Below are positions 8,162 to 17,895 of a stretch of DNA of 64,000 nt, piece by piece. The notes under the pieces were generated by a model, which was not told the origin of the DNA, did no database searches, and saw only the letters and a program-made list of their open reading frames with translations. How positions within the stretch are numbered: the stretch's first letter is position 1; each line of letters begins with the position of its first letter. The DNA is from Flavobacterium nitrogenifigens (GTDB taxonomy: Bacteria > Bacteroidota > Bacteroidia > Flavobacteriales > Flavobacteriaceae), in assembly GCF_003254565.1 (NCBI RefSeq), contig NZ_QJRI01000169.1:96357-160356 (forward strand), given 5' to 3'. The position numbers and the translations under genes were made by a program.

Positions 8162-9031
8162 ATGAATAATCAGACAGAAACTCAGAATTGCGATTTTACT
8201 TCAGATTTGAAAATGAAGGGATTTAAAGTGTATCCTATAAATGGAGACTATAGTAAAGTTCCCGTTTATAGCCGAAGAGACTTTTATAAAATCTGCATCA
8301 ACACCAGTAAAAGCATTATACAATATGCTGACCGCGGAATAGAAACCGACGGAACGATTCTGTTTTTTGGGAATCCGATTATTCCGTATTCTTGGGAAAC
8401 TATTTCTGAGAAATTTGAAGGCTATGCTTGTGTTTTTACCGAAGAGTTTTTTAAAACAAAAGACCGATCAGAAACCCTTCAGGAATCGCCTTTGTTTAAA
8501 ATAGGAGGAACGCCAATCTTTACTCTAACGCCTGAACAAAAGGTGTTTATTGATTCGTTATTCCAAAAAATGATTCAAGAGTACGAAACTGATTATGCTT
8601 TCAAAGACGATTTGATGCGCAGCTACGTCAACTTGATTATTCATGAATCAATGAAAATGCAGCCTTCAGAGAGTTTCTTTAAACATAAAAATGCTTCTTC
8701 GAGAATTACGTCTTTATTTTTAGAATTACTGGAAAGACAATTTCCAATAGAGACCAAAGATCAGCCGTTGGCTCTAAAAACACCTCAAGATTATGCACAA
8801 AGCCTTTCTGTGCACGTGAATCACTTAAATCGTTCTGTAAAAGAAGTTACCGGAAAACCAACCACGGCACATATTACAGAAAGAGTGGTTAACGAAGCAA
8901 AAGCTTTACTACAGCACACAGATTGGAGTATTTCTGATATTGGTTATTCGCTTGGGTTTGAATACCCGAGTTATTTCAATAATTATTTTAAAAGACTTAC
9001 TGGAACGGTTCCGAAATCACTTCGGATGTAA
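8162..9031 (+). CDS. AraC-family transcriptional regulator
   Basis: A 289-residue regulator. The N-terminal cupin-like sensing domain (about 20-165) carries TILFFGNPIIPYSWE, as in other Flavobacterium AraC proteins. The C-terminal double helix-turn-helix (about 190-289) shows AQSLSVHVNHLNRSVKEVTGKP and the diagnostic DIGYSLGFEYPSYFNNYFKRLTG. It precedes a cupin, an alcohol dehydrogenase and an aldo/keto reductase on the same strand and is a reasonable candidate for controlling them. In related gene sets this regulator type accompanies small oxidoreductases. Confidence 0.93.
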   Translation: MNNQTETQNCDFTSDLKMKGFKVYPINGDYSKVPVYSRRDFYKICINTSKSIIQYADRGIETDGTILFFGNPIIPYSWETISEKFEGYACVFTEEFFKTKDRSETLQESPLFKIGGTPIFTLTPEQKVFIDSLFQKMIQEYETDYAFKDDLMRSYVNLIIHESMKMQPSESFFKHKNASSRITSLFLELLERQFPIETKDQPLALKTPQDYAQSLSVHVNHLNRSVKEVTGKPTTAHITERVVNEAKALLQHTDWSISDIGYSLGFEYPSYFNNYFKRLTGTVPKSLRM

Positions 9032-9341
9032 ATTGTTTCAATTTCTTAATTTTTTGTTTGAATATTGTTATTTCGGCATTGCACTATTGCACTACATTTG
9101 CCCTGAAATAAACAACGAATCTTTGTATCAGTTTTTTTAATGACTAAATAATACTTCACAAAAGCATGCTCCGCTTTGCATTTAGTTTTAAATTTTGATA
9201 ATAGAAAAAATTATAAAATTTTTAAAATATTAATTAAAATCAACAATCTCCTTCTATAAGAGATTCGATGTGCTGATTATTTCATTCAAATAAGCTTATA
9301 AGAATTTTTAAAATTAATTATTAACCTAAAAAATCGAAATT
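9032..9341 (+). promoter_or_regulatory. Intergenic region with a possible cupin promoter
   Basis: TACATTTG at 9093-9100 fits the -7 consensus, with TTTC (9071-9074) 18 bases upstream as a one-mismatch -33 element. This would give a leader of about 235 bases before the cupin start. The rest is AT-rich with no recognised structure. Confidence 0.35.
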
Positions 9342-9740
9342 ATGTCGACACAATTCACTGCCGTAACCGAAGAAGGTAAAATTCCAAATACTTATATGAC
9401 AGGCGAAGTGTCATATAAGAAACAGACAAGCGAAATTCACCCAGAAAATACTGTTATAAAAGATGTTTCTTTTGAGCCTGGAGCAAGAAGCAATTGGCGT
9501 ATTAATGCAAGTCTGCAATTGATTATTGTAACGAATGGAGTTGGGTATTACCAAGAAAGAGGCGGACAAATTAATCTTATCGAAAAAGGAAAAGTAATCA
9601 CGGTTTTACCTGGAATAGAGCATTGGTACGGAGCAACACCAAAAACGAAATATTCTCATATTACCATTTTTACTGAGGTAGATAAAGGTCATGGAACTTG
9701 GCTGAATAGCGTTACCGATGAAGAATATCATTCTTTTTAA
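9342..9740 (+). CDS. Cupin-domain protein
   Basis: A 132-residue single-domain cupin. Motif 1 is degenerate (DVSFEPGARSNWRINASLQLIIVTNGVGYYQE), and motif 2 reads PGIEHWYGATPKTKYSHITIF. Some metal-site His residues are retained (IEHWYG, YSHITI). It resembles the stand-alone cupins annotated near dehydrogenases and carboxymuconolactone decarboxylase-like proteins. No enzyme activity can be assigned. It lies between the AraC regulator and the alcohol dehydrogenase, all on the same strand. Confidence 0.85.
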   Translation: MSTQFTAVTEEGKIPNTYMTGEVSYKKQTSEIHPENTVIKDVSFEPGARSNWRINASLQLIIVTNGVGYYQERGGQINLIEKGKVITVLPGIEHWYGATPKTKYSHITIFTEVDKGHGTWLNSVTDEEYHSF

Positions 9741-9975
9741 GCTTCTAAGGTACTAAGTTGCTATCCCGATAGCTATCGGGACTAAGTTTTTTTACGCCGA
9801 TTTTACTGATTTATAACAGATTATATTTTTTGATTAGCTAAAAATAATCGAAATTTATATAACTGTTTGTAAATCAGTATAAATCAGCTAGACTTCTATT
9901 GCAATTTCAGAACGGTTTTAAACCTGTCCCGATAGCTATCGGGATGAAACAAAAACAAAAAACAACAATAAAATT
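9741..9975. repeat. Intergenic repeats with two tcccgatagctatcggga palindromes
   Basis: Two perfect 18-base palindromes occur at 9764-9781 and 9927-9944. The left one is embedded in words like ttctaaggtactaagttgct directly after the cupin stop. Between them are inverted words around cagattatattttttga and aaatcagtataaatcagct. Confidence 0.7.
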
Positions 9976-11025
9976 ATGGAAACAAAAAGTATTAAAGCCT
10001 TTGGTACAGAAGCTGCCGAAGCACCATTAAAAACTTTAGATATTAAAAGAAGAGCTGTACAAGCGCATGATGTAGAAATCGAAATTTTGTATTGCGGAAT
10101 CTGCCATTCTGATTTGCATTCAGCTAGAAATGAGTGGCATGGAACAATGTATCCAATTGTTCCTGGACACGAAATTGTGGGTAGAGTGGTAAAAGTTGGT
10201 GATCACGTAAAAAACTTTAAAGTTGGTCAATTAGCAGGAGTAGGCTGTATGGTTGATTCTTGTAGAGAATGTGATCATTGCAAAAATGATTTAGAGCAAT
10301 ATTGTGATGAAGGAAGTATTCTAACATTCAATTCACCAGACAAACATTTAGGGGGACATACTTTTGGAGGATATTCTCAAAGTATTGTTGTTGATGAAAA
10401 TTATGTATTGCACATTTCAGATAAATTGGATCTTGCTGGAGTTGCGCCTTTATTATGTGCAGGAATTACAACTTATTCTCCGTTAAAACACTGGAAAGTT
10501 GGACCTGGACAAAAAGTAGGTATTGTCGGGATTGGTGGTTTAGGACATATGGGAATCAAATTAGCAAAAGCTATGGGCGCTCATGTGGTTGTTTTTACGA
10601 CATCTCCTTCAAAATTTGACGCTGCAAAACAACTTGGAGCTGACGAAGTAGTTTTGTCTACAGATCCTGAACAAATGGCAAAACATGCTAAAAGCTTAAA
10701 CTTTATTTTAGATTGCGTTTCAGCTGAGCACAATATTGATTCCTATCTAAATTTATTGAAAGTAGACGGAACTTTAACGCTAGTTGGCGCGCCAATGGAT
10801 CCGCTTCCTGTAACTTCTTTCAGCCTTATTTTAGGAAGAAGAAGTTTTGCAGGTTCAGCAATCGGCGGAATTGCAGAAACTCAGGAAATGCTTGATTTCT
10901 GTGCAGAACATAACATTACGGCAGATATCGAAATCATTGGTGTAAATGATGTAAACAATGCCTACGAAAGATTATTAAAAGGCGATATCAAATATCGTTT
11001 TGTGATTGATATGGCTTCTTTGAAA

Positions 11026-11028
<3 letters not shown>
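9976..11028 (+). CDS. Zinc-dependent alcohol/aldehyde reductase (YahK-like)
   Basis: A 350-residue medium-chain dehydrogenase of the cinnamyl-alcohol-dehydrogenase group. Catalytic zinc ligands are Cys40 and His65 (CGICHSD, PGHE). The structural zinc site is Cys96, Cys99, Cys102 and Cys110. The Rossmann motif is GIGGLGHMG, with VVFTTSPSK after the second strand suggesting NADPH. E. coli YahK is the closest enzyme I know of; it reduces a broad range of aldehydes. It lies between the cupin and the aldo/keto reductase, so an aldehyde-detoxifying set is a fair inference. Confidence 0.94.
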
Positions 11029-12130
<1,102 letters not shown>

Positions 12131-12133
<3 letters not shown>

Positions 12134-12221
12134 GGTTCAAAGTTGCAAAGGAACAGAGGTTCAAAGGGACACAGAAAAAACCTTTGTACCTCTGTCTCTC
12201 TGAACCCTTGTACCTAAAAAG
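12131..12221. repeat. B-type inverted word repeat after aldo/keto reductase
   Basis: Again it begins exactly at a TAA stop codon (taaggttcaaagttgcaaag) and ends with the inverse cctttgtacctctgtctctc and gaacccttgtaccta. Confidence 0.85.
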
Positions 12222-12225
12222 AAAT

Positions 12226-12257
12226 AACCCTCAAGCAATTCAACTCTTGAGGGTTTT
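12226..12257 (+). terminator. Rho-independent terminator
   Basis: Stem aaccctcaag and cttgagggtt followed by a short T-run; it ends the aldehyde-reductase gene set. Confidence 0.75.
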
Positions 12258-12289
12258 GTAAAATATGCAAAGACTTAAAATGTAAAGAC

Positions 12290-12360
12290 TCTTTCGATTA
12301 AAAGAAACCTTTGAACCTTTGCAACTTTGAGCCTTTGCAACTAAAAAAAAAAAAAAAAAA
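12290..12360. repeat. Half B-type repeat with a long A-run
   Basis: Words aacctttgaacctttgcaac and tttgagcctttgcaac are followed by about 18 A bases directly at the stop codon of the minus-strand DUF4142 gene. Read on the minus strand the T-run could aid termination. Confidence 0.6.
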
Positions 12361-12948
12361 TTACTTTTTGTCTAGGTTTTGTTTCAGCAATTTAGCGTGT
12401 TCCAAATGCGCTGTTAAACCTGCAATATTGGTAGAAGCCCAAGTTCTTACTTCTTGATCGTTAGCATCTTTTGCGGCTTTATTTAGCTTTTTGATCGCTT
12501 TTTCGTGACCTTCAATCATCATGTCTGCGAATTTTTTATCAAAATCAGCACCCGATTTTTCGTTTAATTTATTGTATTCTTCTTGTCCTTCCTCAGTTAA
12601 AGAAGTTGGAAGAGTAAAGTTTTTTGCTTTTGCTAAAGCACTGACTTCAGAAGCCGATTTAGTGTGCTCATCAACAAGCATTTTACCAAATTTTTTCACT
12701 TCAGGATTTGTGCTTTTTGTTTGTGCCAGTTTACCAATTTCGATTTCAGCTAAGTTAATTTCGGCTTGATCTACCAAAAATTCAGAATCATCTTCTTTAC
12801 TGTCAATAGAATCGAATTTTGCTTCGTTTGCATCTTCTGCAACTTCTTTTGGATCTTCTTGTTTGGTTTCGTTTTTACAAGATTGAAGGAATATAATGAT
12901 AAGTCCTGCTCCTAAAATGGCTTTTCCGGCTAATAATAACTTTTTCAT
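12361..12948 (-). CDS. DUF4142 lipoprotein
   Basis: A 195-residue protein with a lipoprotein signal (IIFLQSC lipobox, Cys24) and an acidic linker. A helical ferritin-like DUF4142 domain follows (about 55-195): FLVDQAEINLAEIEIGKLA, VKKFGKMLVDEHTKSASEV and MIEGHEKAIKKLNKAA. Conserved His residues lie in DEH and EGH. The biochemical role is unknown; family members are often induced by stress. It opens a run of small stress-type genes and stands alone on its strand. Confidence 0.9.
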   Translation of the reverse strand: MKKLLLAGKAILGAGLIIIFLQSCKNETKQEDPKEVAEDANEAKFDSIDSKEDDSEFLVDQAEINLAEIEIGKLAQTKSTNPEVKKFGKMLVDEHTKSASEVSALAKAKNFTLPTSLTEEGQEEYNKLNEKSGADFDKKFADMMIEGHEKAIKKLNKAAKDANDQEVRTWASTNIAGLTAHLEHAKLLKQNLDKK

Positions 12949-13062
12949 GATTTTAATAGTTTAAATGTTATAATGTAAAATTATGGAGTAGTTACAGGAA
13001 TGTCTTACAGGATTTTTAGAGATTGTTATAGGATTAAGATGTAAAATGTTTTTTTAATTCTA

Positions 13063-13070
13063 TATATTTG
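13063..13070 (+). promoter_or_regulatory. Possible -7 element
   Basis: TATATTTG lies 32 bases before the ATG of the PH-like membrane protein. No clear -33 box is seen. Confidence 0.35.
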
Positions 13071-13102
13071 TTTCAAGAAAAATATTACAAAAATAAAGAT
13101 TG

Positions 13103-13543
13103 ATGAACATCCAATCAGAGTTTAGAAATGCATTATTTATAAGAATACTAATAGGGATTCTTCTTTTTATGGCAGCATTATTTTATGCGGTATATAATCT
13201 GCTTATAACTTTCAATCCAAATCCATTATTAATTGTTGCATGTTTGGTGGTATTATTTGTAATTTATTGTATTCCTGATATATTTGAAATTTTTGTACTC
13301 ACTATTAAAGATGGTGGAATTGAAATAAAAAAGATCATTACTGGGAATATAAAGTTTATTCCTTATGAGGATATTACAAATATTAAGAGAGGAAAAGTTA
13401 GATTTCGAACTAAAACGGGAGCTATATCAAATGGATATTATTATAGTACGTTGATATTTAAAAATAGTAAGAGTATCATAATTTCTCCGGACCATTTTAA
13501 AAATTATCAAACTTTAATGAGTTGCATTTATGAGAAATTTTAA
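13103..13543 (+). CDS. Small membrane protein with bacterial PH-like domain
   Basis: The 146-residue product has two membrane segments (about 15-35 and 42-62). A beta-rich C-terminal domain follows (IKDGGIEIKKIITGNIKFIPYEDITNIKRGKV...STLIFKNSKSIIISPDHF). This layout matches bacterial pleckstrin-like (DUF304-type) proteins. The start at 13103 (ATG) is preferred over an in-frame TTG one codon upstream. Function unknown. Confidence 0.7.
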   Translation: MNIQSEFRNALFIRILIGILLFMAALFYAVYNLLITFNPNPLLIVACLVVLFVIYCIPDIFEIFVLTIKDGGIEIKKIITGNIKFIPYEDITNIKRGKVRFRTKTGAISNGYYYSTLIFKNSKSIIISPDHFKNYQTLMSCIYEKF

Positions 13544-13614
13544 GTTTGTGAAATAAACTATTAAGTTCAAAGAATACTGTCATTCTAAGAAAAGAAATGA
13601 TAGAATTTAGCTTA

Positions 13615-13648
13615 ATCCCAACTCCAAAAAAGTTGGGATTTTTTTTGC
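13615..13648 (+). terminator. Rho-independent terminator
   Basis: Stem atcccaact and agttgggat followed by eight T bases, about 70 bases after the PH-like protein gene. Confidence 0.8.
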
Positions 13649-13817
13649 ACCTAACATTTTACATTTCACAAAAAAGAAAATTTACATTTCACTTTCACAA
13701 TTCCCACGCTACAATGATGAAATTTCGAACCAAAATTCTATAACAGATACGCCTTACTTTTTAAAGAACTTTGACTTATGAGAATTTTTAGAATTTAACT
13801 CTTTAAAATTTAAAGTC

Positions 13818-14057
13818 ATGCCAGATCCAAGAATTAAGAATGAAGCGCAATATAAAGCATTGGTAAAAAAAGGATACAGCAAAGAAAAATCGGCTCGTAT
13901 TGCCAACACGCCAGATGCAGGAAAAAAAGGCGGAGAAGCGAAGCCTTATGATGAATGGACAAAAGAAGAACTTCTGAAACAAGCTAGTAGAGTAGGCATA
14001 AAAGGAAGATCTTATATGAATAAAAAAGATTTAATTTATTCTTTAAGAAATAACTAA
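13818..14057 (+). CDS. Small Rho-N/SAP-like protein
   Basis: A 79-residue basic protein. The N-terminal half is KNEAQYKALVKKGYSKEKSARIAN. The C-terminal half (EWTKEELLKQASRVGIKGRSYMNKKDLIYSLR) has the helix-loop-helix pattern of the Rho-N/SAP nucleic-acid-binding fold. Proteins like this are widespread in stress-type gene sets and are often annotated as Rho termination factor N-terminal domain proteins. It probably binds nucleic acid; target unknown. Confidence 0.8.
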   Translation: MPDPRIKNEAQYKALVKKGYSKEKSARIANTPDAGKKGGEAKPYDEWTKEELLKQASRVGIKGRSYMNKKDLIYSLRNN

Positions 14058-14085
14058 AGATTTAGTCAAAAACATCATGTGATAA

Positions 14086-14238
14086 AAATTTAAATATCAT
14101 GACTACGGCTCTATTAAGAAATATTTTGATATAGCTAAGAAAAGTCGAAGCACCCGAAAATATTTTACAAAATCAGAAATAGCATTTTCTGAATTGATTC
14201 AGAATTACGAAATCACTTTAGAAACGCCTTATTCATAA
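14086..14238 (+). pseudogene. Possible gene remnant without a start codon
   Basis: A 50-codon stretch in one frame (ending with YEITLETPYS and a stop at 14236-14238) has protein-like composition but no ATG or GTG start; it is preceded by TGA TAA. It could be the tail of a decayed small gene. I recognise no family. Confidence 0.3.
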
Positions 14239-14314
14239 AAGAGTTAGAGCATCTCTAAAAGCTTAAAAAGTTTGAAATGTAAGCAAAATCATTATTAACT
14301 AAAAAACTATTATT

Positions 14315-14476
14315 ATGTTACGTTGGACAGTCACTTTTATTATTCTAGCCATAGTGGCGGGAATATTTGGTTTCGGTGGAATTGCTGCTGGAGCCGCTAG
14401 TATAGCTAAAATTTTATTCTTTATATTTTTAGTCCTTTTCGTTATTTCTTTAATAACCGGAAGATCGAGAGTATAA
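14315..14476 (+). CDS. UPF0391/DUF1328 small membrane protein
   Basis: A 53-residue protein, [20 protein letters not shown] followed by [20 protein letters not shown]. It matches the UPF0391 (DUF1328, E. coli YtjA) family along its whole length, with two membrane helices. Function is unknown; homologues are often induced under stress. A hairpin terminator follows at 14501-14531. Confidence 0.9.
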   Translation: MLRWTVTFIILAIVAGIFGFGGIAAGAASIAKILFFIFLVLFVISLITGRSRV

Positions 14477-14500
14477 GAAGAGTAGATATAGAACAAATTA

Positions 14501-14533
14501 AAACGGCACATTCATTTGGAATGTGTCGTTTCT
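14501..14533 (+). terminator. Terminator of UPF0391 gene
   Basis: Stem aaacggcacattc and gaatgtgtcgttt, followed by a weak T-rich stretch. Confidence 0.7.
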
Positions 14534-14603
14534 GGTTTTAATAATTCAAAATAGGGATTTCTGTTAAGAATTATTATGGATTAAATAGTTGAATTTTAAA
14601 CTC

Positions 14604-14645
14604 AAAAAAACCGTCTCGTTATTTAACGGAACGGTTTTTTATTTT
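14604..14645. terminator. Bidirectional terminator
   Basis: Stem aaaccgt...acggttt has A-run and T-run flanks, so it works on both strands. It ends the minus-strand acidic-protein gene. Confidence 0.75.
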
Positions 14646-14658
14646 TTGAATTAAAAAA

Positions 14659-15156
14659 TTAGAATCGGCGAGGATCATTTTCGGGATCTTCATCGTCGTC
14701 GTCGTCTTCCTGAACATCATCTTCGATGTAATCGGTATCATCGTCGTCAAAATCTTCTTCTATATACTCATCTTCATCTTCAAGATCTTCCAAAACATCT
14801 TCAGTTTCATTGAAATCAAATTCATCTTCTTTTAAATCTGACGGATTGTCGAATTCGTCATTTTCATCTTCCAATTCGACTTCATAAATATCGTCGTTAT
14901 TATCTTCTAAATCTCTGTCCTTATGAAAGTCGTCATTTAAATCGTCCAAATCATCATCAGCAAAATCTTCTTGATCTGGATTAGGTCGGTTCGGATTATA
15001 GCCATTTCTTACTGTATACCCACGTTCAGCAATTTCACGATTATCGATATCCGCTTTTTTGATATCATTTTTTAGATCTTCTGCTAGATTTCGGTCATCT
15101 GAGAAATGTTCTCTAAAATCCTTATTTGTGCTGTTGTTTTTATCTATAGTATTCAT
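14659..15156 (-). CDS. Highly acidic low-complexity protein
   Basis: A 165-residue protein. A mixed-charge N-terminal third (to about residue 60, including ERGYTVRNGYNPNRPNPDQE) is followed by about 100 residues made largely of Asp and Glu, with runs such as EEDFDDDDTDYIEDD. It lacks a signal peptide and membrane segments and is probably disordered. No family recognised. Its place among stress-type genes suggests a soluble buffering or ion-binding role, but that is a guess. Confidence 0.7.
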   Translation of the reverse strand: MNTIDKNNSTNKDFREHFSDDRNLAEDLKNDIKKADIDNREIAERGYTVRNGYNPNRPNPDQEDFADDDLDDLNDDFHKDRDLEDNNDDIYEVELEDENDEFDNPSDLKEDEFDFNETEDVLEDLEDEDEYIEEDFDDDDTDYIEDDVQEDDDDDEDPENDPRRF

Positions 15157-15583
15157 GATAGCTGTTTTTTATAGTTATTTATACAAAGCTAGCGCGAAGT
15201 TGATAGAATATATTATAATATTTTAATGTGTAATTTTATAATTAACAGGTGTTTAGATTGGAGTTTTCTGTATTCGTTATATGTACAGAACATACACGTT
15301 TTAATTAGTGCAGACAGATCTTTTATTTTGTCTACTGCAATTTATCTGTAAAGTCTTTATGATCGCCCATAACGTTATATTTTAAGTTCGTTTATGTTTT
15401 AATTATTTGATAAACAAATAGTAAAAGTAAGGCTGGTGCTTTTTACCCTTTTATAGATTATATAATTAAACTTATAAATTGTGATATTTCAATTTAGTTT
15501 GTAAGAAATTGATTCTGACTTTCTATTTGTTACATAAAATTGCATTATATTTGGGAATATTAAAATTCTAAGCCAAAAATACA
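15157..15583. other. Divergent intergenic region
   Basis: A 427-base AT-rich spacer between the divergent acidic-protein and receiver genes. Apart from the promoter-like pair near 15526-15553 I see no gene or strong structure. Confidence 0.6.
15526..15553 (+). promoter_or_regulatory. Bacteroidota-type promoter for receiver gene
   Basis: TTTG (15526-15529) and TATATTTG (15546-15553) are separated by 16 bases, close to the known TTTG/TAnnTTTG arrangement, and lie 30 bases before the start codon at 15584. Confidence 0.5.
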
Positions 15584-16015
15584 ATGACAGATTTCACCAT
15601 ATTCTATACCGATGACGACGAAGACGATTTATGTATTTTTGCTGATGCCGTAGAATCTATACCACACAATATCAAACTTCAAACGTATTCTGGGAGTCAG
15701 AATTTTTTAAATGCCATTTCTGATTCATCTGTTATTCCATCCGTGATTTTTTTGGATTTGAATATGCCGGGAAAAAATGGATTTGATGTTTTAGAAGAAC
15801 TTAAAAATTCTGATGATAAAAAAGATATTCCAGTAGTCATTTATTCCACCTCGAGCGAACCAGGCAATATCGAGAAATGTCTTAAACTGGGAGCTAATTG
15901 CTTTATTACCAAACCTGTTTTGATGAGTGATATTATAAAAGCAATAGAACATGCAATGAAGATTGATTGGGATAAATTTATTCCGACCCAATCCAATTTT
16001 GTGTTTAAATATTGA
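15584..16015 (+). CDS. Single-domain response regulator
   Basis: A 143-residue receiver. The acidic pocket is TDDDEDD, the phosphoacceptor is Asp58 (FLDLNMPG), the switch residues are in YSTSS, and Lys110 is in FITKP. There is no output domain. Receivers of this kind in Bacteroidota pass phosphate to a partner or bind a target protein. It is monocistronic and about 2.2 kb upstream of the hybrid-kinase cluster. Confidence 0.93.
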   Translation: MTDFTIFYTDDDEDDLCIFADAVESIPHNIKLQTYSGSQNFLNAISDSSVIPSVIFLDLNMPGKNGFDVLEELKNSDDKKDIPVVIYSTSSEPGNIEKCLKLGANCFITKPVLMSDIIKAIEHAMKIDWDKFIPTQSNFVFKY

Positions 16016-16311
16016 TTTCTGATAAACCCTCAATCTTTTCCTTTGTATTTGCGTTCGGTGTTTAGACGCTGAAAATTTTCAAATATTTATTTGTACACAA
16101 ACTCCGTGGCCATAATTCTATTGGCTCAATGGCTGTTTTGCTCTAATCTTTAGCACGGTTAAGTTGTTCCCATTTCTTCTCCATTTGCCAGAAAAGAATA
16201 GTTTTTACTCACTTAAAAACCGATTTTTGAATGAGGCAACATTAAAATCTATTGAGTTAATTTTATCTCGTTTCTATGCAGAAATTTGATAAACAGATAA
16301 ACTGAAAAGAT
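16016..16311. other. Intergenic region, nothing recognised
   Basis: I see no open frame, hairpin or repeat worth naming in this 296-base spacer. Confidence 0.5.
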
Positions 16312-16653
16312 ATGAAACGAGAAGATTCAAAACATGAAACCGATAATATTAAAAGGTATCAAGAAGAGGGATATACTGCAAACTATATATTCGAAAATGA
16401 TCGTCTAGTAGATTCAGAAACCAAAGAAATCTATAATCCTGAAGATATATTTATTGTAGCACATCATCGATACGAAGGAATGAGTGATCCTGATGATATG
16501 TCGATTTTGTATGTTATCGAAACAAAAGATAAAAGAAAAGGAACACATTTATTAGGATATGGTCCAATGGCCGATTTGGAAGAAGCCGAATTTTTTAAAG
16601 ATATTCCGAAAGCCAATTATTCTAAAAATGCAGACATAAACGAATTGACTTAA
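16312..16653 (+). CDS. Unrecognised 113-residue soluble protein
   Basis: The product is hydrophilic, without signal or membrane segments. It begins with a charged helix (NIKRYQEEGYTANYIFEND) and continues with an alpha/beta part (DIFIVAHHRYEGMSDPDDMSILYVIETKDKRKGTHLLGYGP). This looks like a conserved small flavobacterial protein of unknown function. It has its own terminator hairpin at 16693-16732. Confidence 0.65.
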   Translation: MKREDSKHETDNIKRYQEEGYTANYIFENDRLVDSETKEIYNPEDIFIVAHHRYEGMSDPDDMSILYVIETKDKRKGTHLLGYGPMADLEEAEFFKDIPKANYSKNADINELT

Positions 16654-16692
16654 AAGAATAAAAATAGATTAGTATTTTTATTTTGCTGATGA

Positions 16693-16732
16693 GCAGTTGT
16701 TTCAAATTTATTTGAGGCAGCTGCTTTTTTTT
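16693..16732 (+). terminator. Terminator hairpin
   Basis: Arms agcagttgtttcaaat and atttgaggcagctgct are followed by eight T bases. Confidence 0.75.
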
Positions 16733-16733
16733 G

Positions 16734-16861
16734 AGGGACAAAGGTGCAGAGGGACAAAGGTTCAGAGGTTTTTCTTTGAAGTTTGTTTTTGTCTAAAAGG
16801 TTCAGAGACAAAGCTTATAAACCTTTGAACCTTTGTCCCTCTGCACCTTTGTCCCTCGAAA
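16734..16861. repeat. B-type inverted word repeat
   Basis: Left arm words gagggacaaaggtgcagagg and gacaaaggttcagaggtttt; right arm words aacctttgaacctttgtccc and tctgcacctttgtccctc. This is the most regular B element in the window. Confidence 0.9.
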
Positions 16862-17008
16862 TATAAATTATGAAATATCTCCGTAAAATTCTATAAAGAT
16901 TTGACTTACAATATAAACGAAATTTGGATTATAGAAATGATGTAAAAACCAAGGTTAGTTTTTTTAAGTAAAATAATTACTAGCCACTTTATTAAAACCA
17001 AACCGTAT

Positions 17009-17833
17009 ATGAAAAAACTTTACTTAAATACTGGAAGCTTTGATGCTGTTTTTAATAATCTAAAAGAGAATTTTGGCGGGCACTTATTGAGCAACGCTAA
17101 CGAATATAGATTAACAATTAAGTCAAAATGGGCAACGGGAAGCATTTCTGGAGTACGTTTTGAAAAAGAAATGTCATATCTCAATTTCGATTTGACTTTC
17201 AATCAGGATGTTAATTTAAGTGTCGAATCTAATCCATTAGCGCCTGTTTTTTTTGCTTACTGCGAAAAAGGAAACCTATTGCACGGTTTTGGCGCAAATG
17301 GTGCTGTTAAAAGCTTAAAAGAGCATCAATCGGGTATTATGAGTAATTCATCTGCAATTAATAGCGTTTTGTATTTTGAAAGCCATAAACAGATTCAGTT
17401 TTCATTGATCGGAATACCAACAAATCTGAACGCTGTAGAAAATGCTGATTTTGCTTTTCAGGTTAAAAAAAGATTTACCAACGAATCTAGAAATTATTTA
17501 TACATCGGAACCGAGAATCTAAAAATAGGAGAGAAGTTTCAAGAACTTAAAGCATTGCCAAAACAAGGAACAGTTCGTTATTTGATGATGAAAAACATTT
17601 TGCGAGAAATTTTAGAGATGGAGATAGCGCAACATAGTTATAATTATCTAACTACGTTTGAGCCTATTCTGAATTTTGCTGCTAAGCAAATGACTGAAGT
17701 TAAAAAGCTGTCAGAGATTGGTTTCGGACATATTGTAGCGCCAGTGCTGTCTTTTAAAAGAAACTTGCAATCGAGAGTTCTAAAGGGAAAATATTTAGAA
17801 TTAGAACCTTACAACCAAAAATTAGCTAGCTAG
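17009..17833 (+). CDS. AraC-type sensor domain lacking the DNA-binding half
   Basis: The 274-residue product resembles the N-terminal region of a flavobacterial AraC-family regulator: KLYLNTGSFDAVFNNLKENF, the FDLTF...PVFFAYCEKGNLLHGFG part, and the long helices GTVRYLMMKNILREILEMEI. The C-terminal double helix-turn-helix that should follow is absent; only MTEVKKLSEIGFGHIVAPVLSF remains, ending in EPYNQKLAS. I do not see a frameshift that would restore the missing half. It may act as a ligand-binding or antagonist protein, or be a truncated gene. A terminator follows at 17865-17895. Confidence 0.6.
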   Translation: MKKLYLNTGSFDAVFNNLKENFGGHLLSNANEYRLTIKSKWATGSISGVRFEKEMSYLNFDLTFNQDVNLSVESNPLAPVFFAYCEKGNLLHGFGANGAVKSLKEHQSGIMSNSSAINSVLYFESHKQIQFSLIGIPTNLNAVENADFAFQVKKRFTNESRNYLYIGTENLKIGEKFQELKALPKQGTVRYLMMKNILREILEMEIAQHSYNYLTTFEPILNFAAKQMTEVKKLSEIGFGHIVAPVLSFKRNLQSRVLKGKYLELEPYNQKLAS

Positions 17834-17864
17834 TAAGCATTATTATATCCTTCACTTTTCAAAA

Positions 17865-17895
17865 AAAACAGCTTCGATCGAGCTGTTTTTTTTCT
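17865..17895 (+). terminator. Rho-independent terminator
   Basis: Stem aaacagct and agctgttt around a cgatcg centre, followed by a run of T. Confidence 0.85.
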
